Shown: one piece after another, positions 28,997-35,769 of the stretch
Layout: each line of letters opens with the position of its first letter
Position numbering within the stretch: position 1 is the stretch's first letter
Assembly (NCBI GenBank): GCA_903871875.1
Contig: CAIQIR010000134.1
Coordinates: 1-35,769, forward strand
Direction: 5' to 3'
DNA length: 35,769 nt
Source: an uncultured Schlesneria sp.
Lineage (GTDB): Bacteria; Planctomycetota; Planctomycetia; Planctomycetales; Planctomycetaceae
The notes under the pieces: model-generated
The model's input: only the letters and a program-made list of their open reading frames with translations
Database searches by the model: none
What the model was told of the DNA's origin: nothing
Made by a program: the position numbers and the translations under genes

Positions 28997-29950
28997 ATGG
29001 ATTGCCAGCAGCCCCGATTCTTGAGCCCCTTATTCGCCATCACCCTCTGGGGTAACTCCGATCTGTTCGCGGTCGATGACGACGTCGTGGAGGCAATCCC
29101 CGCCATGACCGTCTCTCGACGAATCATTGTGCAACCGGAACGGATTGACCAATGGGTGTTCGGCAACGATCCGAATTCGCCCCGCCGAGCGATGGAGAAT
29201 CAAATCTTCGAAAAGATTCACCACATCAAGGCTCAATATGAACTGACGCCGGCCGCGCTGCACCAACTGACGCTGGCCGCTCGCATCGACAAAATGCGGT
29301 TTGAAAGTGAAGTCGATCAATTGCGACAGAAATTGAATGCCGCGAAAGGAGATCTCGTTCAGGTGCGAGCGATCGCCGCCGAAGCATCTCTTCTGCGACA
29401 GAAACTTCAAAATGGATTGGGCCCCGATTCCTTCTTCGAAAAAGCGGCCAAAAAGATCCTGGAAGGACAACCGCGGGCGGACGCAAAGCGTCCAGCCGAT
29501 CGTGAATTTCACCGGCGACAGCGCGAGCATATCGAGGACGCGGTTCGATCGATCGAGCGGCATGTCCGGCTACCAAAACAGCAACGCCTGGAATTGCTCG
29601 AATTCCTGATTCGAGAACTGGTTCAAGAACGAGCCCCCGCCGAGGAACCCACCGACTACCAAGACATCCTGATGAAATATCGCATTTCACGAATCCCCCG
29701 AGACAAGCTGATGCCACTGTTTGACAAGGATCAGTGGCCGGGGGTACGAGAGGTGCTGGACGGTTTCCTGGAGTTTGGTCCGGTTTTGGCTCGCTATCAC
29801 ATGCTGGACCAAGTGCCTGTTCGTTCGCCAACGGTCGTCTCTCGCATCGGTCAGTTTCAAGGCCGTCGGCCCGAACGTCCTGCCGATGCCACGGTGCCAG
29901 AGAACACGGTGCCAGAAAACGCAGCGCCACAGAATGGGGACAAGCACTGA
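28997..29950 (+). CDS. Secreted helical protein, paralogue family (member 3)
   Basis: A 317-residue exported protein. The chosen start aligns its N-terminus with that of member 4 (both run into a ...DD[DE][VI]V segment after the signal). Shared landmarks are WVFG (53-56), LTLAARIDK (91-99), LGPDSFF (141-147), LPKQQ (192-196), ILMKYRISRIP (224-234), QW (246-247) and FLEFGP (257-262). The signal peptide is less hydrophobic than in its relatives. The C-terminus has a repeated TVPEN/TVPENA segment. The 188 bases after member 2 contain no separate gene. The function is unknown. Confidence 0.85.
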   Translation: MDCQQPRFLSPLFAITLWGNSDLFAVDDDVVEAIPAMTVSRRIIVQPERIDQWVFGNDPNSPRRAMENQIFEKIHHIKAQYELTPAALHQLTLAARIDKMRFESEVDQLRQKLNAAKGDLVQVRAIAAEASLLRQKLQNGLGPDSFFEKAAKKILEGQPRADAKRPADREFHRRQREHIEDAVRSIERHVRLPKQQRLELLEFLIRELVQERAPAEEPTDYQDILMKYRISRIPRDKLMPLFDKDQWPGVREVLDGFLEFGPVLARYHMLDQVPVRSPTVVSRIGQFQGRRPERPADATVPENTVPENAAPQNGDKH

Positions 29951-29951
29951 A

Positions 29952-30893
29952 ATGAATTCGGTCCGACAGACATTTTTGGCAAGCGTGTTGCTGGCGACAA
30001 TTTCACTCGGCCAGGCGACGGCCTTCGCCACTGATGACGAAATCGTCGACCAGCGTCCGCAAGTCATCGGTCCTGAACGGCCATTGATCGTTAGACGAGT
30101 CGTTGCTCCACGAGGCCTGATCGTTGAGGCCCCTCAGTTCAGTCGATGGGTGTTCGGCGCCGATGCCGAAAACGCTCGGCCCGCGATTGATGAGGCGGTC
30201 GAGCGCCGCCTGCGCGAGATTGAAATCCGATATCACCTGTCCGACGAAAAACGGCAGCGATTGGCACTCGCCGCGCGGACCGACAAAATTCAGTTCCTGC
30301 AACGAGTGGACGATCTGCGACGTCGATTCGAGGCGTCGGCCGGTGACCCCGATCAGCTCGCCCTGATTCAAAACGAGGCGCTGCAACTCGCGCGAGACCG
30401 CATGACCTTCCTGGGACCGGAATCGTTCTTCGCGAAATTGGCCAAGAGCATTCTGGAAGGCGAATCGGTCTTGCCCCAATATGCCGAGATCGATGACCAA
30501 CAGCTCGCACGCCACTTGTCGAATATCGAAGGGGCAATTCGCGCGGTCGAACGACAGGTGCCGTTGCAAAAACCGCAGCGTGAGCGACTGGCCGATCTGC
30601 TGTCAAAAGCATCCACCCCCGCCAAAGTGTTTGGTGATTTCGACGATATCCTGGTGAAGTATCAGTTGGCTCAATTGCCTGACAATCAATTGAAACCCCT
30701 CTTCAGCGAGGCGCAATGGCCCAAAGCCCGTCAGGCGTTGGACGAATTTCTCGAATTCGGTCCCAGCCTGGTTCGCCGGGGATTGATCCACACCGGAGAC
30801 AACGCGTGGCGGGTGAACCGGATCCAAACCGCAATTTCGCAATCGGAGTCGATTGCCGATGCGATGAAACCGTCTAACCTCGGTAAGCACTGA
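29952..30893 (+). CDS. Secreted helical protein, paralogue family (member 4)
   Basis: A 313-residue exported protein, closest to member 3. The signal peptide is about 1-26 (ATAFA-T). Shared landmarks are WVFG (66-69), LSDEKRQRLALAARTDK (96-112), LGPESFFAK (154-162), LQKPQ (205-209), ILVKYQLAQLP (233-243), QW (255-256) and FLEFGP (266-271). Only one base separates its ATG from the stop of member 3, indicating coupled translation. It is predicted to be almost entirely helical. The tandem order suggests gene duplication followed by divergence. The function is unknown. Confidence 0.87.
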   Translation: MNSVRQTFLASVLLATISLGQATAFATDDEIVDQRPQVIGPERPLIVRRVVAPRGLIVEAPQFSRWVFGADAENARPAIDEAVERRLREIEIRYHLSDEKRQRLALAARTDKIQFLQRVDDLRRRFEASAGDPDQLALIQNEALQLARDRMTFLGPESFFAKLAKSILEGESVLPQYAEIDDQQLARHLSNIEGAIRAVERQVPLQKPQRERLADLLSKASTPAKVFGDFDDILVKYQLAQLPDNQLKPLFSEAQWPKARQALDEFLEFGPSLVRRGLIHTGDNAWRVNRIQTAISQSESIADAMKPSNLGKH

Positions 30894-31035
30894 AATGACC
30901 AAAGGACGACAGACCATCGAACGCCCATCATTAACACTGGCCTCGACAGATCGAGAACAGCGTTGTCATCAACATCAATGCCCAGCAAAAATGGGGACAT
31001 CGAAACGTCGATGCCCATCCGACGGGGGACTTTCC

Positions 31036-32118
31036 ATGAGACGATCTGCAACTGACTTAAATCGCTTCCGCCGCACGACGGCGATGCTGTTGTTTTGCCT
31101 GGGCCTGTTGTCATCTCAAGGATTGGCTCAAGCCCCTGCCACGCGATTTGGCGAAGTGGTTCCACGCGACGTGCGAGAGATCTACGACAAAGGCTTGCAA
31201 TACCTGGTCTCCAGCCAAAATGAAGCGGGCGATTGGAAAAATGGCGGCGAACAGGGGCCGGGCGTGACCGGACTTTGCCTGATGGTCTTCTTAGCCTCGG
31301 GCGAGGACCCGAACTATGGCCTGTACAGCAATAATGTCCGTCGAGCACTGCGCAGCATCATTTCCGGCCAAGACGGGGCCACCGGCTTTTATGCCGGCAA
31401 TCATGGCCACAGCAGCATGTACAACCATGGGTTCGCCATGCTGGCGATGGCCGAAGCCTACGGCGCCGTCGACGATCGCGACCTTTGGAAGGGCGGCGAA
31501 AAAAATCGGCGGACGATCGGTCAATCACTGGAACTCGCGGTGCGGGCGGCCGTGACGTCGCAGAAGAAAAACCAGTTTGGCGGTTGGAGGTATTCGCCCG
31601 ATGCGACCGACGCAGATACGTCGGTCAGTGGTGCCGTCCTGGTGGGGCTGCTCGCGGCACGAAATGCGGGCATCGAAGTCCCCGACGAGTCGATCGATAA
31701 AGCCGTCAATTACTTCACGAAGATGACATCACCCTCCGGGCAGGTGGGCTATTCGGGCGGATTTGGTGGTTTTGATGAATCCATTCCCCGCATCTCGATT
31801 GCGACATTGATCTACGCCGTCGCTCGGCGCAAGGATTTGACCCAATTCAAAGCGACCCTGGGTTATCTGGCGCAACGCATCGAAAATACGTCACAAGATC
31901 ATTGGGCCGAATATGGCCGCTATTACCAGGCCCAGGCCTTGTTTCAGGGTGATGTCGAAGCGTGGGAGAAATGGAATAAGCTGCTGGTCCGCCAATTGAA
32001 ACAGGCCCAGGCAGCGGACGGAAGTATCCAGGGTCAGCAGGGAACGACGCTCGGAACGTCGATGTCCTGCTTGGCGCTCGCTTTGAATTTCCGCTTTCTG
32101 CCGATTTACGAACGATAA
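31036..32118 (+). CDS. Secreted prenyltransferase/squalene-oxidase-repeat (alpha/alpha toroid) protein
   Basis: A 360-residue exported protein. The signal peptide runs to about residue 32 (GLAQA). The mature part has repeated alpha/alpha-toroid motifs: AGDWKNGGEQGPGVTGLCLM (64-83), FGGWRYSPDATDADTSVSGA (181-200) and DGSIQGQQGTTLGTSMSCLA near the end. The position equivalent to the squalene-cyclase DxDD reads DADT, so catalytic cyclase activity is unlikely. Similar toroid proteins are common in planctomycetes and are thought to be binding or surface proteins. A G-rich purine site (31024-31028) precedes the ATG. The gap from member 4 is 142 bases. Confidence 0.9.
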   Translation: MRRSATDLNRFRRTTAMLLFCLGLLSSQGLAQAPATRFGEVVPRDVREIYDKGLQYLVSSQNEAGDWKNGGEQGPGVTGLCLMVFLASGEDPNYGLYSNNVRRALRSIISGQDGATGFYAGNHGHSSMYNHGFAMLAMAEAYGAVDDRDLWKGGEKNRRTIGQSLELAVRAAVTSQKKNQFGGWRYSPDATDADTSVSGAVLVGLLAARNAGIEVPDESIDKAVNYFTKMTSPSGQVGYSGGFGGFDESIPRISIATLIYAVARRKDLTQFKATLGYLAQRIENTSQDHWAEYGRYYQAQALFQGDVEAWEKWNKLLVRQLKQAQAADGSIQGQQGTTLGTSMSCLALALNFRFLPIYER

Positions 32119-32173
32119 TAACCACGACCACAGTCCAACTCGTTCGCGAGCGGCTTTAGTTCTGAGGATCGCT

Positions 32174-35098
32174 ATGGTGTCCCAGCCTTTTACGAAACAA
32201 TCCTGTCGACATCGCTCGGCGGCGACGCACCCGACTGTTCAATTTGCCGGTGCCGCGCGATCGTGCCACGACGATCAAACGCGAACACGTCGCTGCTTGC
32301 CGGCGTGCCTGATCGTGTGGATCTCGGCCCTGGTTGCCGTCTGTTCCGCCCCGGGCGTTTCCGGTCGTACTTCTGCCAGCGAACTCACGGGAGAGGCGCG
32401 CACCTCCGTTCTGGTATTGACGAACGGCGACCACGTGGCGGGAAGACTCGTTCCTTCCCCGAAAGTGGATTGTCTCGGCTGGCAGTCTCCCGCATTTGTT
32501 GCGCCGTTTCAGTTTCAACTGGAGGGCCTGGAGTCGATTCATTTTTCGGCCCCCGCCGCATTGCCCGAGCCCACCGGCTCGTATGGGCTGGAATTGGCCG
32601 ACGGAGATTTGCTGTTCGGTTCGCTGATCGGTCTGGATGCGACCGTGGCCGTCTGGGATCTGCCCGACAAGACTCGTTTAAATATCGATCGCGCCATCAT
32701 GAAACGCCTGTACCGTCGCGGAGCGGGAAGCGATGTCTTGTTCGTCGGACCGAACGGACTGAACGGCTGGGAGACTCCGGGTGAGGCCGGATTGTGGCGC
32801 GAGGATGCCGGCCACCTGACATCGGATAAGCCTGGGGCGGTCCTGCGACGTGATTTCAAACTTCCCAACCAGTCACGACTGGAATTCGAACTGTCCTGGA
32901 CCAACCAGCCCGATTTTGAATTGGCGATCGGCGTTGATGACAACTCAAAAACGGTCTCGCGGGCCTATCGTTTTGACGTCTGGGAAAACGAACTGGTGAT
33001 TCAACGTGAAGCGGAACGGGAAGCCAATGTCGAAAGTCTGCAAAAACTGGCGAAAAGCTCGGGACGGATTCATGTGCAGGCTTTTCTCGACCAGATACTC
33101 GGACGGATGCTGGTCTATTCGTCCAGTGGCAAACCGCTGGCCGACCTGACGGTGATGACCGCCAAACCACAAGTCTTCGGCGGAATTCAACTCACCAATC
33201 GACGCGGCGACATCCGGTTGGAACGCTTGCAGATTGGACGCTGGAATGGAGAAGTGCCTCGCAAGGTCGAAGCGGACAAATCCCGAATTCACCTGATCGA
33301 TGGGACGATCACCTACGGGAATCTCACATCATTCGATGCCGAGAAACGGGAATTTGCGATCGGCGATGAGGCAGCAACCCAGACCATCGCAGAAGACAAG
33401 GTTCAAGATGTCTTTCTGTCGCAACCCGGCGAGCTAGCCCCGCGTTCGCTGCGAGCGGTTTACCTGACCGGCATGAAAATCAGCGGCGACTTGATGCGGA
33501 TCGAAGACCAGACAATCTGGTTGAAGTCACCGGGAATTCAGGAACCGGTACAGGTTCCGCTCGACGCCTTGCAATCATTGGTCATTCTGAGGGCGAAAAG
33601 CGAACACCCGGAATCCAAATCAAAAAGTGAGACGCCCGAATCGCCCCAGCGTCGCGGTCGGTTCGAGATCAGCGGCGCCACACTGCAAGGGTATCTGATC
33701 GATGGCAAAGAAGGGGACACGAGCTGTCTCGTCTGGCAACCGGTACAAAGTTCCACGGCGAGTGCCATTCAGCGTGGGGTCTCGGCTCAAATTGTCTATC
33801 GCGAACTGCCCAAACCACCTGCACAGACCGCTCAACAACAGCTGCGCCAGCAAGCCCAGCCCGGCACTGCCGCACAACGGCCCGTGAGAAAGGTGGTTCC
33901 TCCGAAATCCACCTCCAAAGCCGAATCCATCTTGCATTTGCGAACGGGCGATAAAATCCCGTGCGAAGCCACCAGTATCGACGAACAGGGCCTGACGTTT
34001 AAATCCTCCGTCTCTGAAGCGACATTTGTTCCCCACCATCAGATCCATGCCTTGGAACTTCTCCCCAACGAACCGCCTGTTCCCATTGAGAACAAAAAGC
34101 GGGAACGATTGCTGACGCTGCCACGCATGCAGCGCAACAATCCACCGACTCACTTATTCCGCTCGGTGGATGGCGACTACTTGCGAGGCCGGCTGGAATC
34201 GATGAACGAGGATCAGGTCAAAGTGGAACTTCGACTGGAAGGACGGATCATCCCGCGTGATCGCGTGGCCCGCATCATCTGGTTGCATCCCGAATCCCTG
34301 ACAACGCCGGCGGACGCGTCCAATGATTCCGCAGGCTTCCCAACAAAGAACCTCGTACAAACCTTGCAGCGTCCGGCAGAATCTTCCGGATCGAAAGCCC
34401 ACACCGACGGAAATCGATTGACGTTCGCACCTGAACAAGTGGAAGGTGGCGTCTTGTCGGGCCGCAGTGAACTGTTTGGCATCTGTCACGTGGAACTGAC
34501 GCAGGTCGATCAATTATTGATTGGCGGCGCCATCGAGCAAGCCGCGGCAAATCTTCCGTTTGGTTCGTGGAAGTTGAAACAATCGGCCGACCCGTTGGGC
34601 CCGAAGGACGGCAGCGATGGGGCAGGGGACGGCAGCGAAGGACTCGAATCGGCACTGGTCGCGAAACCCGCACCGGCGATTTCACTCCAAACGCTCGACG
34701 GCAAAAAGTTCCAGCTCTCCGATCATCTCGGCAAGATCGTCATTTTGGATTTTTGGGCGTCATGGTGCGGCCCTTGTCTGCAAGCAATGCCCCAGGTCGA
34801 CAAAGTCGCGGAAGAATTTGCCGATCAAGGAGTGGTCCTCTTTGCGATCAACCTGGAAGAAACGCCCGACAAGGTCAATGCCGCCCTCGAGCGATTGAAG
34901 TTGTCGCCCACCGTACTGCTCGATCGAGACGGCCGTATCGCGGAAAAATACGGCGCCACTTCCATTCCACAGACAGTCATCATTGACCGCGAGGGCAAAG
35001 TGGCCCGCCTGTACGTGGGAACCAGCGCGCGTTTCGACGAACAACTTCGAACCGGATTAAAAGGCGTCTTGTCCGCCGAGCAACCCAAGAGCGAATGA
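32174..35098 (+). CDS. Secreted beta-module repeat protein with C-terminal TlpA-like thioredoxin domain
   Basis: A 974-residue exported protein. A signal or membrane segment lies at about 42-60. About eight copies of a 40-45-residue module with an L-x-[ND]-G-D-x-x-x-G-x-L start follow (about 79-124, 138-182, 372-416, 429-472, 496-543, 585-629, 661-705 and 747-785). Between copies 2 and 3 lies a laminin-G/DUF1080-like beta sandwich (about 190-358). The end (about 830-970) is a TlpA/ResA thioredoxin domain with an intact W864-C865-G-P-C868 active site and a cis-proline context TSIPQT. This implies disulfide exchange outside the cytoplasm. GAGGA (32164-32168) lies 5 nt before the ATG. It is the last gene of the operon, 55 bases after the toroid gene. 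Confidence 0.9.
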   Translation: MVSQPFTKQSCRHRSAATHPTVQFAGAARSCHDDQTRTRRCLPACLIVWISALVAVCSAPGVSGRTSASELTGEARTSVLVLTNGDHVAGRLVPSPKVDCLGWQSPAFVAPFQFQLEGLESIHFSAPAALPEPTGSYGLELADGDLLFGSLIGLDATVAVWDLPDKTRLNIDRAIMKRLYRRGAGSDVLFVGPNGLNGWETPGEAGLWREDAGHLTSDKPGAVLRRDFKLPNQSRLEFELSWTNQPDFELAIGVDDNSKTVSRAYRFDVWENELVIQREAEREANVESLQKLAKSSGRIHVQAFLDQILGRMLVYSSSGKPLADLTVMTAKPQVFGGIQLTNRRGDIRLERLQIGRWNGEVPRKVEADKSRIHLIDGTITYGNLTSFDAEKREFAIGDEAATQTIAEDKVQDVFLSQPGELAPRSLRAVYLTGMKISGDLMRIEDQTIWLKSPGIQEPVQVPLDALQSLVILRAKSEHPESKSKSETPESPQRRGRFEISGATLQGYLIDGKEGDTSCLVWQPVQSSTASAIQRGVSAQIVYRELPKPPAQTAQQQLRQQAQPGTAAQRPVRKVVPPKSTSKAESILHLRTGDKIPCEATSIDEQGLTFKSSVSEATFVPHHQIHALELLPNEPPVPIENKKRERLLTLPRMQRNNPPTHLFRSVDGDYLRGRLESMNEDQVKVELRLEGRIIPRDRVARIIWLHPESLTTPADASNDSAGFPTKNLVQTLQRPAESSGSKAHTDGNRLTFAPEQVEGGVLSGRSELFGICHVELTQVDQLLIGGAIEQAAANLPFGSWKLKQSADPLGPKDGSDGAGDGSEGLESALVAKPAPAISLQTLDGKKFQLSDHLGKIVILDFWASWCGPCLQAMPQVDKVAEEFADQGVVLFAINLEETPDKVNAALERLKLSPTVLLDRDGRIAEKYGATSIPQTVIIDREGKVARLYVGTSARFDEQLRTGLKGVLSAEQPKSE

Positions 35099-35145
35099 AA
35101 ATCGCCAGCGGATTCCGTCGCCCGGCATCCCCTCTCAGGCTCGAA

Positions 35146-35163
35146 GTCAGGCCTCAGCCTGAC
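35146..35163 (+). terminator. Hairpin after the operon, weak terminator candidate
   Basis: gtcaggc (35146-35152) pairs perfectly with gcctgac (35157-35163) around a ctca loop, 48 bases after the last stop. No T-run follows, so Rho-independent function is doubtful. Confidence 0.4.
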
Positions 35164-35187
35164 GTCATGAGGAATGAGAAATCTCCT

Positions 35188-35613
35188 CTTGCCTCTGCGG
35201 CCTCCGTGTTTCCGTGTTTCAAATCTTCCTTTGTCTTGCTTGGGATCATCGGCGTCGTTCACGCAGCCGGCTTCGATCCCTGACAATTCTGTTGTCTTTC
35301 ACAATGGGAGAAATGACAGGCGTGCACGCGCCGCATTTTCGTTGTTCCTAGCGCACAGACTTCATCGGCGAGCGCGGATGGGAATACGGAGTTGGAAACA
35401 CAGAGCGACGGAGGGCACGGAGGTCAGAGGAGGTGAGGCCAGAAGGCCTTGGTTGTTGGTGAGATCTGCCATTGTTTCGCAAGGCTCTGGAAGTAATCAA
35501 TCTGTCCGAGCCATTGATGTCGCGAATCGAGGAATTTCGTTTCGAGTTCTGGTGAGACCAGCTTTCCTGCCCCTCATTTCTTTCTCAGTTTTCTCTCTGT
35601 GGCCTCCGTGCCT
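35188..35613. repeat. Three copies of an intergenic 'cacggaggcc' repeat
   Basis: Related sequence occurs at about 35192-35219 (ctgcggcctccgtgtttccg), at about 35399-35430 in the opposite orientation (cacagagcgacggagggcac followed by ggagg) and at about 35594-35613 back in the first orientation (ctctgtggcctccgtgcctt). The copies share ggcacggagg or its complement and alternate in strand, so pairs could fold on each other over long distances. Confidence 0.55.
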
Positions 35614-35653
35614 TGTATGTTGCCCAAGCGAAGTAAACGCAGTGTAGTGGAGG

Positions 35654-35703
35654 CCGTGAAGCCTGCGGTTTTGAGCGCCAGCGAAAAGCCGCAGGCTTCA
35701 CGG
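35654..35703. repeat. Long hairpin at the window end
   Basis: ccgtgaagcctgcgg (35654-35668) is the exact reverse complement of 35689-35703, with a 20-nt loop that can extend the stem by a TTTT/AAAA pairing after one bulged base. No gene lies on either side within the window. It resembles a dispersed REP-type element rather than a terminator. Confidence 0.65.
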
Positions 35704-35769
35704 AGTACGGCAGATCGACCGTGCCTGGGTGTTCAAAACACCGTCACAGAGCGAGATCGCCGTGCGTCC

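Larger units (their letters stand above)
35099..35769. other. Intergenic region with inverted repeats
   Basis: About 670 bases without a credible gene. A 157-codon frame at 35174-35647 is largely made of repeat sequence and has no ribosome-binding site or domain. It holds a small hairpin just after the operon, three copies of a 'ccgtg/cacgg' repeat and a long hairpin at 35654-35703, which are listed separately. Confidence 0.6.

Noticed and set aside
35174-35647. 157-codon frame after the operon
   Set aside because: It is built largely from the intergenic repeat (including an HRATEGTE stretch), with no ribosome-binding site.
35188-35703. CRISPR array
   Set aside because: The repeats alternate in orientation, differ in length and have irregular spacing, and no cas genes are present.

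Overview
The window reads as chromosomal DNA from a planctomycete (Planctomycetota, probably order Planctomycetales). This is inferred from the gene families: two DUF1501 proteins, a DUF1080 protein next to a Gfo/Idh/MocA oxidoreductase, a cytochrome c/copper monooxygenase fusion, a GAF-HlyD fusion, and a long MoxR/DUF58/von Willebrand operon ending in a thioredoxin fusion. No plasmid, phage, transposase or CRISPR signal was found.

Layout. Positions 1-113 are the 5S rRNA closing an rRNA operon, followed by a strong terminator. From about 240 to 16700 there is a mosaic of short units on both strands: a DUF72 protein (-), a DapA-like aldolase (+), a cytochrome c/copper monooxygenase (-), a DUF1501 protein translationally coupled to a membrane-anchored EEP phosphoesterase (+), a membrane HEPN/zinc-ribbon protein (+), a DUF1080 hydrolase divergent from a Gfo/Idh/MocA oxidoreductase, an OafA-type acyltransferase (-), a SAM methyltransferase (+), a GAF-GAF-HlyD protein (-) and a second DUF1501 protein (-).

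From 17124 to 35098 eleven genes run on the + strand with overlaps or short gaps: MoxR ATPase, DUF58, two membrane VWA proteins, a 1098-residue membrane protein with a cysteine cluster, four secreted helical proteins sharing LTxxQ-like motifs (three are clear paralogues), a secreted alpha/alpha-toroid protein, and a 974-residue secreted protein built from repeated beta modules plus a TlpA-like thioredoxin domain. The front half looks like a Bat/MoxR-type ATPase and VWA assembly machine in the inner membrane. The back half looks like its exported clients or partners. This operon is the best candidate for an undescribed system; its function cannot be read from the sequence.

The last 670 bases hold no convincing gene but carry several inverted copies of an intergenic repeat and a long hairpin.

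Start codons were chosen by Shine-Dalgarno sequences, signal peptides and family N-termini. Several genes are shorter than their longest open frame, and three start with GTG or TTG.
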